6,258 nucleotides of DNA from Desulfobacterales bacterium CG23_combo_of_CG06-09_8_20_14_all_51_8 (GTDB lineage: Bacteria > Desulfobacterota > Desulfobacteria > Desulfobacterales > Desulfosalsimonadaceae): positions 5,941 to 12,198 of the forward strand of contig PCSG01000364.1 of NCBI GenBank assembly GCA_002772195.1. The letters run 5' to 3'. Positions 1 to 4,303 of the stretch are shown piece after piece. The stretch's first letter is position 1, and every line of letters begins with the position of its first letter. The notes under the pieces were generated by a model. It was not told the DNA's origin and did not search any database. It saw only the letters and a list, made by a program, of their open reading frames with translations. The position numbers and the translations under genes are program-made.

Positions 1-300
1 GAGAAGCGTCGGTTCTGGAAGCAGCATATCGAGGACTGGCGATCCTCGGATTTGGCCCAGACCGACTACTGCCAGCGGCATGGCCTGCTGCATCACCGGT
101 TCACTTACTGGAAACGAAAATTCCAGGCTGTTTCCAATCCGGCATTTATCGAACTCAAGCTTCCGTCCGTGCCGTATCCGAAAATGCTTCCGCCGGTATC
201 TTCGTTGCGAGTTTCGGTCAGCCGGTTTCAGGTCGCCGTTGATCGGGATTTCGACCCGGCGACCCTTTGCCGTCTGGTTTCCACCCTGGAGAGGCTATGA
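1..300 (+). CDS. tnpA: IS66 accessory protein TnpA, 5' truncated by window edge
   Basis: The first reading frame is open from base 1 to a TGA at 298-300, giving the last 99 residues of a small IS66 Orf1/TnpA-type protein. It starts mid-protein with EKRRFWKQHIEDWRSS, the helical, tryptophan-rich helix-turn-helix segment usual near the N-terminus of this family, followed by the YCQRHG motif and a variable middle. It ends in a conserved-looking tail (FDPATLCRLVSTLERL). The protein is an accessory factor needed with TnpB for efficient IS66 transposition; its biochemical role is not settled. The TGA overlaps the ATG of tnpB (ATGA at 297-300), which implies translational coupling. The true start lies upstream of the window. 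Confidence 0.88.
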   Translation, partial: EKRRFWKQHIEDWRSSDLAQTDYCQRHGLLHHRFTYWKRKFQAVSNPAFIELKLPSVPYPKMLPPVSSLRVSVSRFQVAVDRDFDPATLCRLVSTLERL

Positions 301-650
301 TGGTTTTGCCGTTTCAGGTTAGGGTGTTTCTTTCGACCGGGTATACGGATATGCGAAAATCCATCAACGGCCTGTCGATCCTGGTTTCACAGCACCTGGA
401 AATGGACCCCCTGTCCGGGCATCTGTTTGTCTTCGGCAACCGGCGGCGGAACATGGTGAAGATTCTGTACTGGGACCGGAACGGCTTCTGCCTGTGGCAG
501 AAACGGCTGGAGAAGCAGTTTTTCAGGTGGCCGAAAGACGCATCCGAAGTTTGCGAGATGGATCACCGGCAATTGGGCTGGCTTTTGGAGGGTCTGGAAA
601 CCCATCAGCGACAGGCCCATCGCGCCTTGGATTTTGCGGTGGTTTTTTAA
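297..650 (+). CDS. tnpB: IS66 accessory protein TnpB
   Basis: This is a 117-residue protein of the IS66 Orf2/TnpB family, whose usual length is about 115. Visible family motifs are TGYTDMRKS near residues 14-22, DPLSGHLFVF at 37-46, the LYWDRNGFCLWQKRLE block at 57-72 and QLGWLLEGL at 92-100. I choose ATG 297, which overlaps the tnpA stop and has a GGAGAGG Shine-Dalgarno sequence just upstream (289-294). ATG 300 is equally possible, and an in-frame ATG at 267 inside tnpA is unlikely. The protein works with TnpA and the TnpC transposase; its molecular function is unproven. It ends in a TAA inside a T-run, followed by an AT-rich gap before tnpC. Confidence 0.92.
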   Translation: MMVLPFQVRVFLSTGYTDMRKSINGLSILVSQHLEMDPLSGHLFVFGNRRRNMVKILYWDRNGFCLWQKRLEKQFFRWPKDASEVCEMDHRQLGWLLEGLETHQRQAHRALDFAVVF

Positions 651-717
651 GAAGTTTTTTTGCTTTTTTAATAAATATTGCTTTACAAATTCAAATGGTT
701 GTGATAAAAAATAATGC
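651..717 (+). other. AT-rich spacer between tnpB and tnpC
   Basis: These 67 bp contrast sharply with the GC-rich genes on either side. They contain runs of seven and six T (655-661, 664-669) and end in GATAAAAAATAATGC before the tnpC ATG. No stem precedes the T-runs, so I do not call a terminator. A weak promoter (TTTACA at 682-687, GATAAA at 703-708, only 15 bp apart) is possible. No good Shine-Dalgarno sequence is visible before ATG 718. Confidence 0.4.
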
Positions 718-2316
718 ATGAATCTTGATTTTGCCACACTTCCGGAAGACACCGCCGCCCTGAGAGACATCATTGTCTTTTTGGCCGACTCACATACGGA
801 TCTGGAAAAGAAACATCAGGCCAGTGAGGCCAAAATTGCTTCCCTGCAAGAATACATCCGCCTGCTTCAAAACGAGATTTTTGGCCGCAGAACAGAAAAG
901 CATATCTCTCCGGAACGAGATCCTCAGCAGCTTTATTTGTTTGACGAGCCCGAGGTCCTGGAACCGGAAAAAGCTGACACCATCACGGTTCCGGCCCACA
1001 CCCGTAAAAAAACCGGCCGAAAACCCCTGCCCAAGGACCTGCCCCGGGTTGACGTGATTCATGACATTGATGAATCCGAGAAAGTATGTGCCTGCGGATG
1101 TGAGTTAAGCCGGATCGGCGAGGAAGTCACTGAAAAACTCGATATCATTCCGGCCAAAATCCAGGTCATCCGGCATATCCGCCCCAAATATGCCTGCAAG
1201 AACTGCGAAGGCGTGGAAAGCGACGGACCCACTGTGAAGATTGCGCCGGCGCCGGTGCAGTTCATCTCTAAAGGGATCGCCACCCCGGGGCTTGTGGCCC
1301 AGATCCTGGTCGCGAAATTTGAAGATGCGTGTCCGTTTTACCGTCAGGAAAAGATATTCGCCCGCCTCGGAGTCGATATTCCCCGGTCGAGCATGTGCGG
1401 CTGGGCCATCAAGGCGGCGGAACAGTGCCAGCCAATAATGGAATTGCTTCACCAAAAGATTTTATCCGGTCCTCTGATCAACATAGACGAAACCCCGGTT
1501 CAGGTGATGCAGGAGCCGGGCCGGAAAAATACAACCAAATCCTATATGTGGGTGTTTCGGGGCGGTCCTCCGGACAAGCCGGTATTGCTCTATCAGTATC
1601 ATCCCACCCGTTCGGGCCAGGTGCCGGGAGAGTTTTTGAAGGATTATCAAGGGTATATCCAGACGGACGCCTATTCCGGCTATGATGCCCTGGGCCGCCG
1701 GCCCGGGATTTTTCATGCGGGGTGCTGGGCCCATGCCCGCCGCAAGTTTGTGGAAGTAGTCAAAGCGGGTTCCGGGGGTAAAAAAGGGAATGCGGAAGCA
1801 GCGCTTGAGTATATCCGCAGGCTGTATGCTATTGAGAAAACAGCCCGGAAGGATGGGCTGAGCCCGGATCAAATTGTGGAATTACGCCAGGAAAAATCAA
1901 AACCCATCCTGGGAGAATTCCGGATCTGGCTCACCGGATTGTTCTCTCAGACCCCGCCCAAGGGGCTTCTGGGCAAGGCGGTGAATTATACGCTGAAGAA
2001 CTGGCCGTTACTTACCCGGTATCTTGAGAACGGCCATGTTCCCATGGACAACAACGCGGCGGAGAATGCCATCCGGCCATTTGTGGTGGGGCGGAAGAAC
2101 TGGCTGTTTTCGGGTCATCCGACCGGTGCCTGGGCCAGCTCCTCTTTATACAGCCTGATTGAGACGGCCAAGGCCTGCGGCCTGAAGCCCTATGATTATC
2201 TGCGCTACCTGTTCGACAGCATCCCGTTCGCGAAAACCGAAGCAGGCTTTGAAAATCTGCTGCCGCAGAATCTGACTCCGGCCCAGATTGAGAACTTCAC
2301 CAGCCGGTGTGCTTGA
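718..2316 (+). CDS. tnpC: IS66-family DDE transposase TnpC
   Basis: This 532-residue protein catalyses IS66 DNA cleavage and strand transfer. In order it shows an N-terminal leucine-rich coiled coil (about 20-56), a basic linker (KKTGRKPLP, 97-105), and an IS66 zinc-finger region with CACGC at 124-128 and CKNC at 160-163. The DDE catalytic domain follows, with D257 in NIDETP, D317 in QTDAYSGYD and E449 in MDNNAAENAIRP, plus the GCWAHARRKF block (335-344). An IS66 C-terminal segment lies around 475-505 (SLIETAKACGLKPYDYLRYL). Length and motifs match full-length family members and no frameshift is seen. The start is ATG 718, chosen from the N-terminal MNLDFATLPED pattern; ribosome binding there is weak. 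The stop lies 12 bp before the inferred element end. Confidence 0.97.
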   Translation: MNLDFATLPEDTAALRDIIVFLADSHTDLEKKHQASEAKIASLQEYIRLLQNEIFGRRTEKHISPERDPQQLYLFDEPEVLEPEKADTITVPAHTRKKTGRKPLPKDLPRVDVIHDIDESEKVCACGCELSRIGEEVTEKLDIIPAKIQVIRHIRPKYACKNCEGVESDGPTVKIAPAPVQFISKGIATPGLVAQILVAKFEDACPFYRQEKIFARLGVDIPRSSMCGWAIKAAEQCQPIMELLHQKILSGPLINIDETPVQVMQEPGRKNTTKSYMWVFRGGPPDKPVLLYQYHPTRSGQVPGEFLKDYQGYIQTDAYSGYDALGRRPGIFHAGCWAHARRKFVEVVKAGSGGKKGNAEAALEYIRRLYAIEKTARKDGLSPDQIVELRQEKSKPILGEFRIWLTGLFSQTPPKGLLGKAVNYTLKNWPLLTRYLENGHVPMDNNAAENAIRPFVVGRKNWLFSGHPTGAWASSSLYSLIETAKACGLKPYDYLRYLFDSIPFAKTEAGFENLLPQNLTPAQIENFTSRCA

Positions 2317-2317
2317 T

Positions 2318-2328
2318 TTAGCGCTTAC
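2318..2328. repeat. Probable right terminal inverted repeat of the IS66 element
   Basis: Read inward on the minus strand the end begins GTAAGCGC, which matches the conserved tip of IS66-family terminal repeats. Only the tip can be supported, because the partner repeat at the left end is outside the window and the full repeat length cannot be read. The next bases outward (2329-2336, GCAACTCC) are the expected 8-bp target duplication. Confidence 0.6.
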
Positions 2329-2482
2329 GCAACTCCACCAGCGTTGACGCCTGGTCCTGCAACCGTATGTTTTCTTTCAGATTATATCCATGAACATATT
2401 TCAAATCGGTATCCTTCGATTGCATGCGGGCCAACGTTTCGCCGCTCAGCCGCGAGCGGCGGATGCCCGCATCGGCCTGCAT
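2329..2482 (-). pseudogene. N-terminal fragment of a class I SAM-dependent methyltransferase-like gene, cut by IS66
   Basis: From ATG 2482 the minus strand encodes about 51 residues that include KYVHGYNLKENIRLQDQ and then ASTLVEL. From memory this resembles the N-terminal block (YVHGYSERE..RLQDQA..L.ELL) that precedes the Rossmann-fold methyl-donor motif in a family of class I methyltransferases. The frame then enters the IS66 end, reads R-K-R and stops at TAA 2318-2320. The methyl-donor-binding core is therefore separated and should lie left of the insertion sequence. Start 2482 is supported by a GGAGG Shine-Dalgarno (complement at 2491-2495) 8 bp upstream; ATG 2425 is an alternative without one. 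It begins 30 bp after the antitoxin stop on the same strand, so it was probably co-transcribed. The family assignment is by motif resemblance only. Confidence 0.6.
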
Positions 2483-2512
2483 GCACTATGCCTCCACTAT
2501 CTCGCCGCCACA

Positions 2513-2860
2513 TTATGCCGCACGCAACAGGAACTCGACTTTCACGGCTTCGTATGGAAAGACGATGCGCCCGTCGTCTGTGCGGTCAAGAATTCCAGCG
2601 TTTAGTAGTGCGGTAACATCACCGTGAACAGCCTTTACATCCCGCCCAGCGTTCCGAGCTGCTTCGCGGATGGATACAGGACCTGCTCCGCAGAGAACCT
2701 TTAGGAGTTCCCAGCGTTTTGCCGTTAAAACTCGCCAGAGCAATTCCGGTGTCGCAAAGCTGATGCGTGCGGAGCCTTGGGGTTTACCTGTCGTCCAAGC
2801 ATGTGTAAAGTCCGTCATCGAATCGGCAGGCTTTCGTACATCAAGAGTTACGGTTTTCAT
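2513..2860 (-). CDS. Winged-helix antitoxin/regulator of a TumE-type toxin pair (HVO_A0114-like)
   Basis: The 115-residue protein has a short N-terminal strand (MKTVTLDVRK), a linker with TTGKPQGSARISFATPE (23-39), and a winged helix-turn-helix from about 40 to 112. The recognition portion is VSIREAARNAGRDVKAVHGDV (62-82) and the wing LDRTDDGRIVFPYE (91-104). This layout matches the HVO_A0114/COG4190-type putative DNA-binding proteins often found beside TumE/DUF6516 toxins. Its inferred roles are neutralising the toxin and repressing the operon. The start at 2860 is firm: GAGGTG (complement 2866-2871) lies 5 bp upstream, inside the last codons of the toxin, and the genes are 4 bp apart, so translation is coupled. 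The toxin-first order is not the commonest order among TA pairs. Function is inferred from family and neighbour. Confidence 0.8.
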   Translation of the reverse strand: MKTVTLDVRKPADSMTDFTHAWTTGKPQGSARISFATPELLWRVLTAKRWELLKVLCGAGPVSIREAARNAGRDVKAVHGDVTALLNAGILDRTDDGRIVFPYEAVKVEFLLRAA

Positions 2861-2864
2861 TGTT

Positions 2865-3137
2865 TCACCTCAATATATCCTTCTGAAAATCAGCGATCAA
2901 CTGCTCCGGTGACGTGAATACGTAATCGCTTTCTTTTCCGCCGAAATGTCGATGATCGCCCTTACCAGCTTCATTGTCGTAACGCAAAACACATTCGCCA
3001 CGCACGACATACGCCAACCGGTACTTAAACTCGTGTGATGATCCCTCAAGCGGCTTTGGAAGACGCCACAATACCAATTCCGCAAATGCCGATTCGGAAT
3101 AGACGATGCGTGTGCAAATGAGTTCAATGGCGTTCAT
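2865..3137 (-). CDS. TumE/DUF6516-family toxin of a toxin-antitoxin pair
   Basis: The 90-residue protein carries the compact TumE-like pattern: IVYSESAFAELVLWRLPKP (11-29), SSHEFKYRLAYVV (33-45), YDNEAGKGDHRH (53-64) and SPEQLIADFQKDI (76-88). The charged GKGDHRH block is the most family-like feature and a candidate functional site; I do not know the biochemical activity. I choose ATG 3137, giving typical family length, over an in-frame TTG at 3173, because that TTG is part of the -35 box of a strong promoter and codes for 12 residues unlike the family. The ATG has no Shine-Dalgarno sequence, fitting a leaderless message. It is followed after 4 bp by the antitoxin gene. A decayed second copy of its 3' part lies at 3447-3581. 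Confidence 0.8.
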   Translation of the reverse strand: MNAIELICTRIVYSESAFAELVLWRLPKPLEGSSHEFKYRLAYVVRGECVLRYDNEAGKGDHRHFGGKESDYVFTSPEQLIADFQKDILR

Positions 3138-3157
3138 GTTGGAGATAATAACAACAT
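3136..3157. promoter_or_regulatory. Candidate operator: inverted repeat over the -10 box and start codon
   Basis: ATGTTG (3136-3141) and CAACAT (3152-3157) form a perfect 6-bp inverted repeat with a 10-bp spacer. It covers the -10 hexamer and the toxin ATG. That is where a winged-helix antitoxin would be expected to bind for autorepression. No binding evidence is available and six-base arms can occur by chance. Confidence 0.35.
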
Positions 3158-3173
3158 CTGGGAACGTTGTCAA
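3145..3173 (-). promoter_or_regulatory. Strong sigma-70 promoter of the toxin-antitoxin operon
   Basis: Read on the minus strand: TTGACA (3173-3168), a 17-bp spacer, then TATTAT (3150-3145) preceded by TG-N, an extended -10. The -35 is perfect and the spacing optimal. Only 7 bp separate the -10 from ATG 3137, so the predicted transcript starts at or within a base or two of the start codon. Confidence 0.8.
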
Positions 3174-3241
3174 TCAATCCACAAAAAATAAAGATTCCCT
3201 CTTATGACATCGGTGCGCGATGTGCCAAATCTGCGCCGGTA

Positions 3242-3315
3242 TGTGATACCGTTTTGCGCTTGCCATGGCAATAATGCCGTTTTTGGTCCCAAAAAGTGCA
3301 ATATAGCACCCATAT
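3242..3315. repeat. Direct repeat, copy 1 of the toxin upstream flank
   Basis: This 74-bp non-coding stretch aligns without gaps to 3582-3655, with about 16 mismatches by eye. It starts with a shared TGTGATACCGTTTTG. In copy 1 it lies about 70 bp upstream of the toxin promoter; in copy 2 it abuts the broken toxin fragment directly because the intervening sequence is missing. Confidence 0.8.
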
Positions 3316-3388
3316 GAGGGCTAATTTTGAATTTATGCTAAATGTTTATAGGTGGTTATCTTGGCCCGACCCTATTTCGTCTATTTCG

Positions 3389-3466
3389 CTATTTCGACCT
3401 CCAAGCACGTGTAAAGTCTGTCATCGCATCGGCAGGCTTTCGTACATCAAGAGTTACGGTTTTCAT
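3389..3466 (-). pseudogene. Truncated second copy of the antitoxin gene
   Basis: From ATG 3466 the minus strand encodes the same first 22 residues as the intact antitoxin (MKTVTLDVRKPAD then AMTDFTRAW), with S14A and H20R. It then leaves the homology at base 3400 and stops after three unrelated codons (TAG at 3389-3391). The Shine-Dalgarno GAGGTG is preserved. All of the winged helix is absent, so it cannot act as a repressor or antitoxin. Confidence 0.85.
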
Positions 3467-3581
3467 TGTTCCACCTCAATATATCCTTCTGAAAATCAGC
3501 GATCAACTGCTCCGGTGATATGAATCCATAAGCGCTTTCTTTTCCGCCGAAATGCCGATGATCGCCCTTACCAGCTTCATT
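3447..3581 (-). pseudogene. Truncated second copy of the toxin gene
   Basis: The fragment encodes the last 36 residues of the toxin, from NEAGKGDHRH to KDILR, with D-to-A, V-to-G and T-to-I changes relative to the intact copy. The original TGA has mutated to TGG, so the frame continues eight codons (WNNENRNS) through the start of the antitoxin copy to a TGA at 3447-3449. The N-terminal half, start codon and promoter are missing: compared with copy 1 a 266-bp block (equivalent to 2976-3241) is deleted. It should not be expressed as a toxin. Confidence 0.85.
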
Positions 3582-3655
3582 TGTGATACCGTTTTGTGCT
3601 TGCCATTATTATAAGGCGGTTTTTGGCCCCTGAAAGTTGAATATGGATCCGATAT
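3582..3655. repeat. Direct repeat, copy 2 of the toxin upstream flank
   Basis: This is the partner of 3242-3315 at a constant offset of 340 bp. It is more diverged than the neighbouring coding part of the duplication (about 78% against about 95% identity by hand count). Confidence 0.8.
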
Positions 3656-3682
3656 TGTTTGCTTATCCCTATATCAAGAGCT

Positions 3683-3706
3683 AAGGGGGGACTTGACCCC
3701 TTTTTT
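3683..3706 (+). terminator. Possible rho-independent terminator
   Basis: AAGGGG (3683-3688) can pair with CCCCTT (3697-3702), leaving an 8-base loop, and the stem runs into a T-tract (3701-3706). The stem is short and no + strand gene ends just upstream. It may be a relic, or only a by-product of the TTGACCCC repeats. Confidence 0.35.
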
Positions 3707-3733
3707 GACCCCTTTTTCCCTTTTCTTGACCCC
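3693..3733. repeat. Three TTGACCCC direct repeats in a pyrimidine-rich tract
   Basis: TTGACCCC occurs at 3693-3700, 3705-3712 and 3726-3733, separated by T- and C-rich spacers of 4 and 13 bp. All three are in the same orientation. The purpose is unknown; replication slippage or a binding-site cluster are both possible. Confidence 0.6.
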
Positions 3734-3796
3734 CAAGAAAATATAAAAATCGATAAATCGGATATGGCGTCCCCCGAATTTCCCGTGGTTCGGTTT

Positions 3797-4078
3797 CTAT
3801 TTCAATTCGTACCCGTATTTTCGGAACCATTTTATCACTTTTAAACACAAATCCAGGATCGCCGGGGCCTTGATTGTATGTTCTTTCGGTGGCATGGGTG
3901 CGGCGAAAGGCGGTATACCATCAAATTTCAGCATCATCTCGACCGGATTTTTACCTGAATTTTTGATTTGAATTTTAGAGATATAATGCAAATAGTCATC
4001 TGATTTTGGATGACAATATTTCGCTGTCAATACTCTTGTTTCTTCGAAAATAATTGATTCTTTTTTCATGTTATTCAT
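3797..4078 (-). CDS. Hypothetical 93-residue protein, third gene of the lipoprotein cluster
   Basis: I do not recognise this protein. It has no signal peptide or membrane segment. The middle, HYISKIQIKNSGKNPVEMMLKFDG (31-54), looks like alternating beta strands with an exposed NSGKNP turn; a PPFAAPMPPKEH proline-rich stretch (56-67) follows; the end is a basic amphipathic helix (LDLCLKVIKWFRKYGYELK, 75-93). Start ATG 4078 overlaps the previous ORF's stop by 8 bp (ATGAATAA); an alternative ATG three codons later (4069) is possible. Neither has a clear Shine-Dalgarno sequence, so reinitiation after the upstream ORF is the likely route of translation. Base composition is AT-rich like the rest of this cluster. 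It could be a real small protein or one piece of a larger gene split by frameshift. Confidence 0.55.
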   Translation of the reverse strand: MNNMKKESIIFEETRVLTAKYCHPKSDDYLHYISKIQIKNSGKNPVEMMLKFDGIPPFAAPMPPKEHTIKAPAILDLCLKVIKWFRKYGYELK

Positions 4079-4259
4079 AAATTAACGCGCGGGTCAGCCG
4101 CACCGGGCCACTGGTGTAAGATTTCAAAACGATGGCCTCCCGGTGTCGGCTTGATTGGCAGTTGAAAATTTGGAAGCTTTCCCGAACATCCACAATTAAA
4201 CGGTCGCTGTTCCTATTTTCTACCTTAAACCGGCAACCTCTTCTCGATCGAGGCATCAT
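4071..4259 (-). CDS. Hypothetical 62-residue protein, second gene of the lipoprotein cluster
   Basis: I do not recognise this protein. The reading frame runs from ATG 4259 (ATG 4256 also possible) to TAA 4071. The start is basic (MMPRSRRGCRFKVENRN); the rest could form beta strands (RLIVDVRESFQIFN at 20-33, EAIVLKSY at 41-48). It lies 44 bp after the lipoprotein gene on the same strand and overlaps the next ORF by 8 bp, so an operon is likely. The upstream sequence has only a weak purine stretch (AGGGCGAG) as a ribosome site, and a stop codon lies in frame just before the ATG. It could be a genuine short gene or part of a decayed one. Support is mainly gene arrangement. Confidence 0.45.
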   Translation of the reverse strand: MMPRSRRGCRFKVENRNSDRLIVDVRESFQIFNCQSSRHREAIVLKSYTSGPVRLTRALIYE

Positions 4260-4303
4260 AAGCTAATCTCGCCCTGGCCAATAATAACCGTCCGAAGGTA
4301 CAA

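Larger units (their letters stand above)
1..2328 (+). mobile_element. IS66-family insertion sequence, left end outside window
   Basis: Three consecutive + strand genes, tnpA (partial), tnpB and tnpC, have the order and sizes of a canonical IS66 element. The right end is placed at 2328 because the outward-reading bases end in CGCTTAC, the complement of the GTAAGCG terminus typical of IS66 ends, and because the methyltransferase-like reading frame on the other strand is interrupted exactly there. IS66 elements usually make 8-bp target duplications, so GCAACTCC (2329-2336) should also flank the unseen left end. All visible transposase residues are intact, so the element may be active if its left end is complete. 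Confidence 0.9.
3174..3796. other. Gene-free region with a decayed duplicate of the toxin-antitoxin locus
   Basis: No intact gene is supported in these 623 bp. From left to right it holds the upstream flank of the live toxin (3174-3399, of which 3242-3315 recurs at 3582-3655), a triple CTATTTCG repeat (3372-3396), a truncated antitoxin copy and a truncated toxin copy (3389-3581), a diverged copy of the toxin flank, and the TTGACCCC-repeat patch (3693-3733). The remainder up to the end of the next minus-strand gene is featureless to me. Confidence 0.7.

Noticed and set aside
387..773. A 128-residue minus-strand frame across tnpB
   Set aside because: It is antisense to a clear IS66 gene and resembles no protein; GC-rich coding sequence commonly leaves such open frames.
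1462..1872. A 136-residue minus-strand frame inside tnpC
   Set aside because: It is a shadow of the catalytic domain of the transposase, with no start signals.
2344..2627. Three overlapping + strand reading frames after the IS66 element
   Set aside because: They are opposite-strand shadows of the antitoxin 3' end and the methyltransferase fragment; none has family-like sequence or a good ribosome site.
3138..3173. Toxin start at TTG 3173
   Set aside because: That TTG is the first part of the perfect -35 box, so it would lie upstream of the transcript start, and the added 12 residues do not look like the family.
3296..3523. A + strand 75-residue frame in the duplicated region
   Set aside because: It reads antisense through the broken antitoxin and toxin copies and across the duplication breakpoint.
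3372..3733. CRISPR array, because of several short repeats (CTATTTCG, TTGACCCC)
   Set aside because: Repeats are only 8 bp, spacing is irregular and very short, and no cas gene is present.
3659..3844. A + strand 61-residue frame rich in Phe and Pro (GLDPFFDPFFPFLDP)
   Set aside because: It is produced by the TTGACCCC repeats, has no ribosome site and runs into the 3' end of a better-supported minus-strand gene.
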